DNA of 64,000 bases, from the NCBI RefSeq assembly GCF_008974285.1, contig NZ_BKZV01000001.1, positions 1,396,214 through 1,460,213 on the forward strand, read 5' to 3'. The DNA is from Thermogemmatispora aurantia (GTDB taxonomy: Bacteria; Chloroflexota; Ktedonobacteria; Ktedonobacterales; Ktedonobacteraceae). The position numbers were made by a program, and so were the translations under genes. Shown one piece after another: positions 54,968-63,958 of this stretch (within the stretch, counting starts at the first letter, position 1; each line of letters begins with the position of its first letter). The notes beneath the pieces are model-generated. The model was not told the origin of the DNA and made no database searches. It saw only the letters and a list, made by a program, of their open reading frames with translations.

Positions 54968-55921
54968 ATGCTGCGAAGCGAGCATTCGAGGATTCTCTCG
55001 GCGTTGCTCCTCTGTCTGCTCATCTTGAGCGCCTGTGGCAGCGCCGGCTCCGCCATTCCCTCATCTTCAGCTAGCCCCGCCCACACGCCCTCGCCAACAA
55101 GCACGGCCAGCATCCCCCCCACAGCCAGCAGCACAGAGGTGGTAGCACGCCACTACCGCAGCCACCTCCTCCTGCGCGGCTACGGCAGACCCGATGACCT
55201 TGCCCTTGATGCGCAAGGCAACCTCTTTTTCAGCGACGCTCATAACGGTACAATCAACCGTCTCAATCGCGATGGCACAGTGAGCGTGCTCGCGCGTGGC
55301 CTGGCGGCGCCAGAAGGGCTGGTCGTGCTCCAGAATGGTACAATCATCATAGCGGAACAGCGCACCAACCGTTTGCTGCTGCTGATGCCAGGCGCCCAGA
55401 TGCCACTGGTCTTGCGCACCCTTCCAGGTACACCGGGCAGTCAGCCATGCAAAGCAGGGATCGATGGTATTGCCTTTGACCGTACAACCCAGACCCTGAT
55501 TGTACCGGACAGCCCCACCGGCGAGGTCTATCGCATGAGCCTGGATGGACGCACCCTGCAGCCGCTGGCGAGCGGCATGGTGCGTCCAGTAGGGGCCGCC
55601 GTTGACGGGGCAGGTAACGTCTATGTGGCAGATGAATGCGGGCAGGCGGTCTGGCGCATCAGCCCCAACGGGCACAAGACCCGCTTCGGCGGCTTCGGCA
55701 TGCCGGACGACGTAGCCTGGGATGGGCACGGCAATCTGCTGGTCATAGACCTGGCACCAGCCGTGCATGCGCTGATCCGCATGCAGCTAGCCACCGGCCA
55801 GCGTTTCACGCTGGCTAGCCAGGGCTTTATCGAACCACAGGGGCTGGTCACCGACCAGCATGACCACATCTACGTGGCCGATGATTACGCAAACATGATC
55901 GTGGAGTTTACACCGACATGA
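54968..55921 (+). CDS. Lipoprotein with NHL/SMP-30-like beta-propeller
   Basis: A 317-residue exported lipoprotein. Lipobox LILSAC gives Cys at residue 23, followed by a Ser/Thr/Pro-rich spacer to about residue 60. The remainder is a repeated beta-propeller pattern: PDDLALDAQGNLFFSDAHNGTINRLN, PEGLVVLQNGTIIIAEQRTNRLL, VGAAVDGAGNVYVADECGQAVWRIS, PDDVAWDGHGNLLVIDLA, PQGLVTDQHDHIYVADDYANMIVEF, as in NHL, SMP-30 or PQQ-type propellers. No catalytic residues can be named. The stop overlaps the start of the CoA-transferase gene (ATGA), implying translational coupling and a functional link: it may bind or sense the substrate outside the cell (inference). ATG with GGAAGGAC upstream. Confidence 0.72.
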   Translation: MLRSEHSRILSALLLCLLILSACGSAGSAIPSSSASPAHTPSPTSTASIPPTASSTEVVARHYRSHLLLRGYGRPDDLALDAQGNLFFSDAHNGTINRLNRDGTVSVLARGLAAPEGLVVLQNGTIIIAEQRTNRLLLLMPGAQMPLVLRTLPGTPGSQPCKAGIDGIAFDRTTQTLIVPDSPTGEVYRMSLDGRTLQPLASGMVRPVGAAVDGAGNVYVADECGQAVWRISPNGHKTRFGGFGMPDDVAWDGHGNLLVIDLAPAVHALIRMQLATGQRFTLASQGFIEPQGLVTDQHDHIYVADDYANMIVEFTPT

Positions 55922-56832
55922 GTAAGCTGCTCTCTATGACCGAGGCGATCAGACGCTATGTCCCCGACGGGGCTGCGGTAGCACTGGGTCTGGCCCTGGA
56001 GCCTTGTATTCCCTTCGCAGCGGGCCACGAGATCATTCGCCAGGGACGCCGCGACCTGACCTTGATCGGGCCAATCTCGGACATCCTGTTCGATCAACTG
56101 ATCGGGGCCGGCTGCGTAGCGAAGATTCAAGCGGCCTGGGTAGGCAACGTCAGCGAGGGCCTCGGCCACTGCTACCGTCGCGCAACGGAGCAGGCCCAGC
56201 CTCGCCCTATCGTCACCGAGGACCATAGCAATTTCACGATCGGTCTGGCTCTGCGCGCCGCCAGCCTGGGCGCTCCCTATATCCCTACGCGCTCGCTGCT
56301 GGGGAGCGACCTCGCGCGTAAAAACTCAACTTTTCTCCAGGCCTCCTCACCTTTCGATGGCAGCCCCCTACTGCTCGTGCCGGCCCTGCAACCCGACGTA
56401 ACTATCCTGCACGTCCAGCGCAGCGACGAAGACGGCAACGCCCATCTCTGGGGCAGCCTTGGCATCTGCCAGGAGGCTATGCTTGCTGCGCGTCAAGTCA
56501 TCATCGTCGCTGAGGAGATCGTATCACGCGAAGTCATCACGAGCGATCCCAACCGCGTCATCGGACCCTCTTACAAAGTCTGTGCCGTCGTCCATGAGCC
56601 GTGGGGCGCCCATCCCTCAGCAGTGCAGGGCTACTACGATCGCGACCATCAGTTCTACCATGAGTACCATACTCGCACCCGCACAGCGGAGGGTTTCCAG
56701 CAGTGGCTGGACGAGTGGGTGCTTGGCCTCAAGACGCGTCAGGAATACATGGCGAAGCTGGCTCCAGCGCGCCGGGGCGCACTGAGTGTCAAGGAGCACC
56801 GCTACGCCGCTCCCGTCGACTATGGCTACTGA
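55918..56832 (+). CDS. CoA-transferase subunit A (glutaconate CoA-transferase type)
   Basis: Alpha subunit of a class I CoA-transferase, 304 residues. It resembles glutaconate CoA-transferase A more than the shorter acetoacetate or 3-oxoadipate types: the ends match well (ILHVQRSDEDGNAHLWG, VAEEIVSREVI, EPWGAHPSAVQGYYDRD, QQWLDEWVLGLKTRQEYMAKL). The true substrate is unknown. ATG overlaps the lipoprotein stop codon by four bases. It is followed by the B subunit after 115 bases. Confidence 0.85.
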   Translation: MSKLLSMTEAIRRYVPDGAAVALGLALEPCIPFAAGHEIIRQGRRDLTLIGPISDILFDQLIGAGCVAKIQAAWVGNVSEGLGHCYRRATEQAQPRPIVTEDHSNFTIGLALRAASLGAPYIPTRSLLGSDLARKNSTFLQASSPFDGSPLLLVPALQPDVTILHVQRSDEDGNAHLWGSLGICQEAMLAARQVIIVAEEIVSREVITSDPNRVIGPSYKVCAVVHEPWGAHPSAVQGYYDRDHQFYHEYHTRTRTAEGFQQWLDEWVLGLKTRQEYMAKLAPARRGALSVKEHRYAAPVDYGY

Positions 56833-56947
56833 TCGAGAGGCCCTTCTGCTCTCGCGGCAGCAGACTGGTCCAGGGCACGGCAGCCCCGTGCCGTCAGCCA
56901 GCCTTCACCAGGAGCGAGAGCACTACCAGGCAAGGAGGAATAGGGAC

Positions 56948-57727
56948 ATGGAGTATACCCCTCGTGAGCTGATGGTCGTTTGCGCTGCACGCCAGATCCG
57001 CGATGGCGAGCGCGTTTTCGTTGGCATGCGCCTGCCACTGCTGGCCTTTGCCCTGGCCAAGCGCACTCACGCCCCCAACTGTGTTGGTATTTTCGAAACG
57101 GGTCTGATTCGCGATACGCCAGCCCGCGAGCTGCTCTACACTATGGGCGATGCACCTAATATCTGCGGAGCGCTCTGGGCCACCAGCACCATTAACGTTA
57201 TCGGCCTGATGGCCGCGGGCGAAATCGAGCTTGGTTTTATCGGCGGCGCAGAAATTGATCGTTACGGGAATCTCAACACGTCGCTCATCGGCGACTGGCA
57301 GCAGCCACGCGTTCGGCTGCCAGGCAGCGGCGGCGGCGCAGATATCGCCTCACTGGCTCAGCGTCTGGCGATCATCATGCCTCACGAACGGCACCGCCTG
57401 CGCGAGCGCGTCGATTTCGTGACCAGCCCGGGCTACGGCTACCCCGATGAGCAGGGCCCTGCCGGCGTGGCCTGGCGCCAGCGTGTGGGCCTGCCGCGCG
57501 GCGGGCCAGCGGTGCTGATTACCACTCTGGCCGTCTTTACTTTTGACCCAGCCACTGGCGAGGCCCTGCTGCAGTCCTACCATCCCGGCAGCAGCATCGA
57601 GCAGGTCCAGGAAGAGACGGGCTGGCCGCTGCGCCTGGCTCCTGACTGCGCCGAAACAGTTCCACCAACGCCAGAAGAGCTGCGCGTGATCCGCGAGTGT
57701 GATCCGCACGGCGTCTGGACCAGCTGA
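56948..57727 (+). CDS. CoA-transferase subunit B (glutaconate CoA-transferase type)
   Basis: Beta subunit, 259 residues from the ATG at 56948, which has AAGGAGG upstream; in-frame earlier starts overlap the A gene and lack such a site. It carries the catalytic Glu in the ETGL motif (IFETGLIRDTPA), the pattern GFIGGAEIDRYGNLNTSLIGDW, and RLPGSGGGADIA. The end TPEELRVIRECDPHG fits GctB-type subunits. Together with subunit A it moves CoA from an acyl donor to a dicarboxylate-like or ring-degradation acid; IpdAB of steroid degradation belongs to the same fold and is an alternative. Confidence 0.86.
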   Translation: MEYTPRELMVVCAARQIRDGERVFVGMRLPLLAFALAKRTHAPNCVGIFETGLIRDTPARELLYTMGDAPNICGALWATSTINVIGLMAAGEIELGFIGGAEIDRYGNLNTSLIGDWQQPRVRLPGSGGGADIASLAQRLAIIMPHERHRLRERVDFVTSPGYGYPDEQGPAGVAWRQRVGLPRGGPAVLITTLAVFTFDPATGEALLQSYHPGSSIEQVQEETGWPLRLAPDCAETVPPTPEELRVIRECDPHGVWTS

Positions 57728-57864
57728 TTCTCCAGCTCGCTGCCACCGACCGATGCAGGTAGGGGCCTCTCACCGTCGCCAGACAGTGAGTGCAGCGAGG
57801 CATTGACTCGCCCGATGATGTAGCTCAAACCACAGCAGCCCAGACAAAGGCAACGAGGAGAAAC

Positions 57865-58641
57865 ATGGCAGAATATCAATACATCCTGGTTGAACGTGAT
57901 GAGCGGGTGGGCATCGTCACACTCAATCGGCCCACCAAGCTGAACGCCCTCAATACACAGCTCGTCGCCGAGCTGAGCACAGCGCTGGAAGACTTCGATG
58001 GCGATGAGGCCATTCGTTGTATCGTCATCACTGGCGCCGGCGAGCGCGCCTTCGCCGCAGGGGCCGACATCGAAGAGATGGCAGATAAGTCGCCGATCGA
58101 CATGCTTCTGGGGGGCTTCGAGGCCTGGGAGCGCATCCGGCGTATCAAAAAACCGCTGATCGCCGCCGTCAATGGCTATGCCCTCGGCGGAGGCTGCGAG
58201 CTGGCTCTGCACTGCGACATCATTGTGGCCTCTGAGAACGCCCGGTTTGGTCAGCCAGAGATTCTTCTGGGCATCATTCCAGGCGCCGGCGGTACCCAGC
58301 GCCTGGCACGCACCCTTGGCAAATATCGCACGATGGAAATGGTGCTCCTGGGTAACCAGATCAGCGCACGCGAGCTGGCCGAGCTGGGCCTGGTCAACCG
58401 TGTAGTGCCCCAGGGTGAGCATCTCAAAGAGGCCCTCAAGATCGCCAAAGAGCTGGCCGAACGCCCACCCATTGCCGTCCGCCTGGCCAAGGAAGCCGTG
58501 CTGGCCGCCTTCGAAACCTCACTGGAAGAGGGTCTAGAGGCGGAGCGGAAAAACTTCTTCCTGCTCTTCGCCAGCGAAGACAAGCGCGAAGGGATGCGCG
58601 CTTTCCTCGAAAAGCGCCGCGCTCAATTCCAGGGACGCTGA
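57865..58641 (+). CDS. Enoyl-CoA hydratase (crotonase family)
   Basis: A 258-residue enoyl-CoA hydratase that adds water across the 2,3 double bond of enoyl-CoA. The N-terminus (VGIVTLNRPTKLNALN), the oxyanion hole (GAGERAFAAGADIEEM) and NGYALGGGCELALHCDI are standard. Both catalytic glutamates are present, in FGQPEILLGIIPGAGGTQRL and in RTMEMVLLGNQI. The ATG at 57865 follows GAGGAG. It belongs to the operon with the CoA-transferase and thiolase. Confidence 0.93.
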   Translation: MAEYQYILVERDERVGIVTLNRPTKLNALNTQLVAELSTALEDFDGDEAIRCIVITGAGERAFAAGADIEEMADKSPIDMLLGGFEAWERIRRIKKPLIAAVNGYALGGGCELALHCDIIVASENARFGQPEILLGIIPGAGGTQRLARTLGKYRTMEMVLLGNQISARELAELGLVNRVVPQGEHLKEALKIAKELAERPPIAVRLAKEAVLAAFETSLEEGLEAERKNFFLLFASEDKREGMRAFLEKRRAQFQGR

Positions 58642-58788
58642 GCGGGCCAAAGCGGTCTGGTCTGGCAGGCAGACAGACGAGGCGGCGGTCCATCCCCAGA
58701 CCAGACTTCATCAGAAGCCTACCTGAGAGACCGAGCCGTCTCCACCATCAACGGAGAGTTAGCAGCAACCCGAGAGGAGGCCGCAACT

Positions 58789-59985
58789 ATGGAAGAAGCG
58801 GTAATCGTCTCAGCAGTGCGCACCCCTATCGGGCGCTACGCCGGAGCGCTCAAAGATGTGCGTCCCGATGATCTGGCGGCCCTGGTGATCACCGAAGCCG
58901 TCCGCCGCGCCGGTATTGAACCTGGCAGCGTCGAAGACGTTATTCTGGGCTGTGCGAACCAGGCGGGTGAAGACAATCGCAACGTGGCCCGCATGGCCCT
59001 GCTCCTGGCTGGCCTGCCAATTCATGTGGCCGGCCAGACCGTCAATCGGCTCTGCGGCTCCGGCCTGCAGGCCATCAACAGCGCTGCTCAGGCAATCCAG
59101 GTCGGCGCCGGAGACACCTTTGTCGCCGGCGGAGTTGAGAGCATGACCCGCGCTCCCTTCGTCCTGGGCAAGGCTGAGAGCGCCTTTAGCCGCAGCGCTA
59201 CGCTCTACGACACAACCCTGGGCTGGCGCTTCATCAATCCCAGGCTCGCCGCGATGCACTACCCCTATAGCATGGGCGAGACGGCGGAGAATGTCGCCGA
59301 GCGCTACGGCATCAGCCGCGAGGAACAGGATCGCTACGCCCTGCGCAGCCATCAGCGCGCCGTCGCCGCCCAGCAGGATGGGCGTTTCGCCGAGGAGATC
59401 GTCCCGGTACCGATCCCCCAGAAAAAAGGCGAGCCGGGGCTGGTGAGCAAAGACGAGCATCCACGTCCCGATACGTCGCTGGAAAAGCTGGCTGCGCTTA
59501 AACCGGCTTTCCGTGAGGGAGGTACCGTCACCGCTGGCAATTCGGCAGGCCTTAACGACGGGGCAGCAGCACTGGTCATGATGAGTGAGAGCCGGGCGCG
59601 CGCCCTGGGACTGCGCCCACGAGCACGCATCGTCGCCACCGCGGTCGCCGGCGTTGATCCGGCCTATATGGGCCTGGGACCAATTCCAGCGACACGTAAG
59701 GCTCTGCAGCGCGCCGGATTGAGCATCAACGACCTCGACCTGATTGAGCTGAACGAGGCCTTCGCCGCCCAGGTGCTGCAGTGCGTACGCGAGCTAGAAA
59801 TCGATGAAGAGAAGCTCAATGTCAATGGTGGCGCCATTGCCCTGGGTCATCCCCTGGGCTGCAGCGGCGCGCGCATCATGGTCACACTGCTGCACGAGTT
59901 AGAACGGCGAGGCGGACGCTACGGCCTGGCCACCATGTGCATCGGTGTGGGCCAGGGGATCGCCACCATCATCGAGCGTCTCTAA
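58789..59985 (+). CDS. Acetyl-CoA C-acyltransferase (thiolase)
   Basis: Thiolase of 398 residues that cleaves a 3-oxoacyl-CoA with CoA or forms acetoacetyl-CoA. The acyl-carrying cysteine is in [15 protein letters not shown], the histidine in [17 protein letters not shown], and the second cysteine in [21 protein letters not shown] is also characteristic. Whether it is a degradative FadA/PcaF-type or a biosynthetic AtoB cannot be settled; its position after CoA-transferase and hydratase suggests degradation. ATG with AGAGGAGG upstream. A GC-rich hairpin ends the transcript. Confidence 0.92.
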   Translation: MEEAVIVSAVRTPIGRYAGALKDVRPDDLAALVITEAVRRAGIEPGSVEDVILGCANQAGEDNRNVARMALLLAGLPIHVAGQTVNRLCGSGLQAINSAAQAIQVGAGDTFVAGGVESMTRAPFVLGKAESAFSRSATLYDTTLGWRFINPRLAAMHYPYSMGETAENVAERYGISREEQDRYALRSHQRAVAAQQDGRFAEEIVPVPIPQKKGEPGLVSKDEHPRPDTSLEKLAALKPAFREGGTVTAGNSAGLNDGAAALVMMSESRARALGLRPRARIVATAVAGVDPAYMGLGPIPATRKALQRAGLSINDLDLIELNEAFAAQVLQCVRELEIDEEKLNVNGGAIALGHPLGCSGARIMVTLLHELERRGGRYGLATMCIGVGQGIATIIERL

Positions 59986-60095
59986 GCCGGCTTCCTGGCT
60001 TCACCGCAGCGTTCACAAGGGCAAGGGACCGCCGGAGCAGGGAAAGCTAAGTGGTAAGGGAGGATACGATTTAGAGAAGAAAGGAACAGTGAGGA

Positions 60096-60130
60096 GGGCG
60101 CCCAGAGCAGGCCGGGCTGGGCGCCCTTTA
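60096..60130 (+). terminator. Terminator after the thiolase gene
   Basis: Ten-base perfect stem GGGCGCCCAG (60096-60105) / CTGGGCGCCC (60117-60126) with an 11-base loop and a short T-run, between the convergent thiolase and rplI genes. Confidence 0.65.
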
Positions 60131-60634
60131 CTCTTCCTGCGCAGCCTCTGCCTGTCCGGCTACTGCAGCCCCCTCGGCTTCAGTAGCCTCCTGGTCGATC
60201 ACCCGCACGGTAAGGCGCGGGACGAGATTGCGGGCCACTCTCACTGGAACCTCGAAGGTGCCAGTCGACCGAATCGGGCTGGGCAGATCAATGAGGCGGC
60301 GATCAATGGTCAGGCCCTCGGCCTGGCGCAGGCCGTCGGCGATATCCTGACTTGTCACCGAGCCATAGAGTCGCCCGTTGCGTCCCACACGCGCCTTGAA
60401 GGTCAGCGTGACCTGGCTCAGACGCTCGGCAAGCTGACGATTGAGCTGCTCTTGCTTCTCCAGCTGGCGCCGCTCCGCAGCCACACGCTGCTCGCGATTG
60501 GCCAGCAAGGCCGGCGTGGCACCGGCAGCCAGCTTGCGCGGCAGCAAATAGTTACGCGCATAGCCATTGGCGACCTCTTTCACATCGCCGGCTTTGCCCA
60601 GCCCCGCTACATCCTGAAGGAGAATGACTTTCAT
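60128..60634 (-). CDS. rplI: 50S ribosomal protein L9
   Basis: Ribosomal protein of 168 residues. The N-terminal domain reads [21 protein letters not shown] with [15 protein letters not shown], a long central helix follows ([24 protein letters not shown]), and the C-terminal domain holds [17 protein letters not shown] Glu/Ala-rich tail is added at the end. The start is the ATG at 60634 with AGGAGAA upstream; the longer frame to 60886 is unconserved. It stands alone, not beside rpsF, ssb and rpsR. Confidence 0.96.
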   Translation of the reverse strand: MKVILLQDVAGLGKAGDVKEVANGYARNYLLPRKLAAGATPALLANREQRVAAERRQLEKQEQLNRQLAERLSQVTLTFKARVGRNGRLYGSVTSQDIADGLRQAEGLTIDRRLIDLPSPIRSTGTFEVPVRVARNLVPRLTVRVIDQEATEAEGAAVAGQAEAAQEE

Positions 60635-60744
60635 CGCTCTTACTGAAACTCCTGGAACAGGGAGAAGAGCAGCGCTCTCCCCTGCCTGTAGGACAGTGAG
60701 CGAGCGCCTTACCTTCCCCGCAGTGTTGGCTAGTGGTCTGTTCC

Positions 60745-60778
60745 CGAGAAGTATACACCTTCTCGCGGGGAAGCGCAA
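60745..60778 (-). promoter_or_regulatory. Promoter of rplI overlapped by an inverted repeat
   Basis: TTGCGC (60778-60773) and TATACT (60755-60750), 17-base spacer, on the minus strand. The -10 box sits in CGAGAAG-N7-CTTCTCG (60745-60765), a possible operator. Confidence 0.55.
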
Positions 60779-61024
60779 GCCGCACGGCGCAGAAAGGCGC
60801 TCACCCGGCAGGCCAGGGGGAGAGCGCTCGGAGGCGGTCGAGGGAGCGAGCAGGATAACAGCACCGCCACCGCTGAGACAAGACATCCCCCACAGGCGAG
60901 AGACGCTGATCCCCCCCTCCGCCTAAGAGCGTCGTTATCAACAGGAAAAGCCATAGGGAGCATCTGAACCGGTAGTAAGTACAGGCGAAGCACCAGGTAG
61001 CCAGGGCAGGCCAGTGGCAGGACC
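60779..61024. other. Intergenic, nothing recognised
   Basis: About 250 bases between the rplI promoter and the upstream ligase gene, both on the minus strand. No terminator with a T-run, RNA gene or small ORF with support. Confidence 0.4.
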
Positions 61025-62194
61025 TCACTCAGATCGGGTTGTCAGGGACTGTCGATCGGACATAGAGTCGAGAGGAATCCCTTCAAGCGTCGTCTTGATC
61101 AGGTAGTGGACGACAGCCAGGAAACTGTGGGTCTCGTTCCAGATAGCGATCTGGCGATCGGCCCCAGTACCACGAGGATCATCGAGCAGGAAGCGCAAGT
61201 AGTTGATCTCGCGGCGCGTGCCTAGATCATCGAGGACATCATCGACGAAGTCGAGCAACTCATGGATGGCATCGCGCATGGGCAGCGTGCGATGGTTCAC
61301 GAAATCGATGATCTGAGCATCGAGACCATAGCGCATGGCACGCCACTTGTTCTCTTCCAGGTAATCGCGCGGCATCACATGAATTCCCATCCCGTGCTTG
61401 TAGAGCCAGGTCAGCTTCGCCACGAGGGCTTGACAGAGCGCCGCCAGCGCCAGCGTATCTTCGATGGTCGCTGGCATATCGAAAATGCGAAACTCCAGCG
61501 TCTTAAAGAACGGATGGGGGCGTAGATCCCACCAAATCTTTTTGGCATTATCGATGCAGCCGTTTGCAATGAGCGCCTGCACATAGTGATCAAAATCGCC
61601 CCAGCTTGGGAAGACCTCCGGCATGCCACTACGTGGGAAACGCTTCCAGACGACAGCCCGATACGACTTCAAGCCGGTGAAGCGGTTGCCCCAGAAAGGC
61701 GAATTGGCCGACAGCGCCAGCAGATGAGGAAGCCAGGTGCGGATCTGGTTCATCAGGGCAATGGCAATATCGTTGTTCTCGACGCCGATATGGACATGCA
61801 GGCCAAAAATGAGGATCGAGCGACCTACGTCCTGAAATTCCTCTTCAAGCTCGACATAGCGAGGATGGTTAGACCGCTGCTGCTCCTGCCACAAGCCGCC
61901 CGGATGCGTGCCAGCGCTTACCAACGCCAGGCCCTCCTGGGTCACCAGCCGCGCCAATCGGGCACGCAGCTGCTGCGTCTCCAGACGCGCCGCGGTGATG
62001 TTGGGATAGACAGGGCTGATCAGCTCAATCGTAGACTGCAACATCTCGGGCTTGATCTGCTCGCCGAATTGAGAGGCTCCTTTCTCAAGAATGGTGTGGA
62101 CGCCGGGCACAAGACGGCCTGTCTGTGGATCGACAAGCTGGAATTCTTCTTCAATTCCGATGGAAGGAGTAGGCAGCTGGAATGTTCGGAACAT
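61025..62194 (-). CDS. YbdK-type carboxylate-amine ligase (glutamate-cysteine ligase-like)
   Basis: A 389-residue enzyme of the GCS2 family (glutamate-cysteine ligase type 2/YbdK), forming an amide bond with ATP. Motifs: PSIGIEEEFQLVDPQTGRL, SAGTHPGG, GLHVHIGVEN, LSANSPFWGNRFTGLKSYRA, TLEFRIFDMPATIED. Activity in relatives ranges from weak gamma-glutamylcysteine formation to other products, so the substrate is not assigned. ATG has GGAGGACAT upstream. Confidence 0.87.
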   Translation of the reverse strand: MFRTFQLPTPSIGIEEEFQLVDPQTGRLVPGVHTILEKGASQFGEQIKPEMLQSTIELISPVYPNITAARLETQQLRARLARLVTQEGLALVSAGTHPGGLWQEQQRSNHPRYVELEEEFQDVGRSILIFGLHVHIGVENNDIAIALMNQIRTWLPHLLALSANSPFWGNRFTGLKSYRAVVWKRFPRSGMPEVFPSWGDFDHYVQALIANGCIDNAKKIWWDLRPHPFFKTLEFRIFDMPATIEDTLALAALCQALVAKLTWLYKHGMGIHVMPRDYLEENKWRAMRYGLDAQIIDFVNHRTLPMRDAIHELLDFVDDVLDDLGTRREINYLRFLLDDPRGTGADRQIAIWNETHSFLAVVHYLIKTTLEGIPLDSMSDRQSLTTRSE

Positions 62195-62472
62195 ATGTCC
62201 TCCTCAGCGCTGAAGGAACAAGCAACCGGCTGGCAAGGTACACTTCCTAACTGGGGCCGGCATGGCCAGCAATCAGCCATGCTGGAACACGCTGCTTATA
62301 TTGTACCAGAAATCGATCATTTTCACCAGATATCGTATCGGTGAAGATAAAAGCAGGTGCAGAAGAAAAAAGAAGAGGGTCAGCCAACATTTTGCCTTCG
62401 GCAGCCAGGCAGGGCAGACCTCGATCGGGCCGGAGCCGGTCCAGCCCGATCTCATCACCCGCCCCCAGACGG

Positions 62473-62883
62473 CTAAAGAGCGAAAGCGTAAGGCAACAGG
62501 TCCTTGACCGTCAAGCTTTCCTCCAGACCGTCGATATAGACGACAGCTTGGGGAGCCAGATCGGCCAGCCATTGGCGGCAGGCTCCGCACGGGGTACGCG
62601 CCGAGGCGGGAGCAGTAGGCGGCGCATCGATACAGGCTACAGCCACATGGGTAATCCGGCGCGCCCCGGCGCTCACAGCGGCAGCAAGGGCTGCCCGCTC
62701 CGCGCATAGCGTCAGACCATAGCTGGAGATCTCAACATTGACCCCACGATAGAGCTGACCATCAGCGACCACCACCGCCCCAACACGGAAATGGGAATAG
62801 GGCGCGTGGGCCTGCAGAGCCGCCGCTCGCGCCAGCGTCAGCAACTCCTCGCGCTCTGGCACCGCGGACTGAGCACTCGTCAT
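62473..62883 (-). CDS. cdd: Cytidine deaminase
   Basis: Deaminates cytidine and deoxycytidine in pyrimidine salvage. 136 residues with the substrate-binding ARAAALQAHAPYSHFRVGAV and NVEISSYGLTLCAERAAL (CAE: zinc Cys and catalytic Glu) plus PCGACRQWL (two zinc Cys). ATG at 62883 with AAGGAG upstream. The normal short homotetrameric type. Confidence 0.95.
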   Translation of the reverse strand: MTSAQSAVPEREELLTLARAAALQAHAPYSHFRVGAVVVADGQLYRGVNVEISSYGLTLCAERAALAAAVSAGARRITHVAVACIDAPPTAPASARTPCGACRQWLADLAPQAVVYIDGLEESLTVKDLLPYAFAL

Positions 62884-63234
62884 GCTGCTTATGCTCCTTC
62901 GTCTTGCAATCTGATAGTGGCTCTTCCTCAGTAGGGAAGAGGGACATTCAGCGACCGCGCCTCATCTCACCTCGCCTTGCCTCTTCCCGATACCAGCCTG
63001 CCTGGCCGGCGTAGCGCGGAGCGCCGGGGCCAGGTGTCCAGGATTGACACGACGAGGTAGCCAATTAGGTGACTGGTCGTAGCCCAGATTGTATCATGCT
63101 GTTACTCACCTGAGCACGACCCGTTACTAGCAGTGAAAGCTCGACCGGCTGGCTACAGCCACGAACACACGCCGATCCGTCCCCACTAGAGGGAGAAGAG
63201 CAGCTACAGGCTTGCAAATCAGGAGGAAAGACAC
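62884..63234. other. Divergent gap between cdd and the response regulator
   Basis: Contains an extended -10 box on the minus strand (TG-A-TACAAT near 63089-63098), possibly for cdd, and GC-rich sequence elsewhere. No gene seen. Confidence 0.35.
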
Positions 63235-63933
63235 GTGAAGATCCTGGTAGCGGATGACGACCGCGATATGGTGGACATCCTGAGCTACTGGCTCAAAGGG
63301 CATGGCTACGAGGTGGTGCGCGCCTTCGACGGCGAGCAGGCGATCAAGCGCTGGCGCGAGACACTGCCCGACCTGGTGATCCTGGATGTTGAGATGCCCA
63401 AGATCGACGGTTTCGAGGTCTGCCGCCAGATGCGCAATGAGACCAATTCGATGGTGCTGATTCTGACAGCCCACGACCAGGAGGAGGATGAAATCCGCGG
63501 GCTGGAGTTGGGAGCCGACGACTATCTGCGTAAACCCTTTAGCCCGCGTCAGTTGCTGGCGCGAATTAAGGCGATTCTCCGCCGGGCCTCCAATGTGCGT
63601 GGCTCCGCCAGCTCGTCAACAATCACCGTGGGACCTTTCTCGCTGGATGCCATGCGCCATGAGGTGGTACGCGATGGCGTGAAGATCCGCCTGACTCCCA
63701 CGGAGAGCCGCCTGCTGCATCTGCTGATGACCCATACCGGTCAGGTCCTGACCACCGACATGATCATCGAACGCGTTTGGGGCTACGATGAGGCCGGCGA
63801 TTCGGGCCTGGTGAAGACGCATATCCGCCACTTGCGCCAGAAGATCGAGCCGAATGCCAACCAGCCACGCTATATTACGACTGTGCCCGGCGTCGGCTAT
63901 ACCTTCACCGCCCCAACACCCGTCGAGTCTTGA
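63235..63933 (+). CDS. OmpR/PhoB-family response regulator
   Basis: A 232-residue two-component DNA-binding regulator. The receiver domain has the acidic cluster VADDDRDMV, the phosphorylated Asp in VILDVEMPKIDGFEV, the Thr in LILTAHDQ and the Lys in YLRKPFSP. The C-terminal winged helix has ALDAMRHE-like start (SLDAMRHEVVRDGVKIRLTPTESRLL) and GYDEAGDSGLVKTHIRHLRQKIEP. It starts at GTG 63235 with AGGAGG upstream. A probable partner kinase begins just after. The regulated genes cannot be seen. Confidence 0.93.
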   Translation: MKILVADDDRDMVDILSYWLKGHGYEVVRAFDGEQAIKRWRETLPDLVILDVEMPKIDGFEVCRQMRNETNSMVLILTAHDQEEDEIRGLELGADDYLRKPFSPRQLLARIKAILRRASNVRGSASSSTITVGPFSLDAMRHEVVRDGVKIRLTPTESRLLHLLMTHTGQVLTTDMIIERVWGYDEAGDSGLVKTHIRHLRQKIEPNANQPRYITTVPGVGYTFTAPTPVES

Positions 63934-63958
63934 CGGCCTCGAAGGGAGGAAGCTTCAC

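Noticed and set aside
60635..60886. N-terminal extension of ribosomal protein L9
   Set aside because: L9 proteins start MKVILL; the extension covers the promoter and its inverted repeat.
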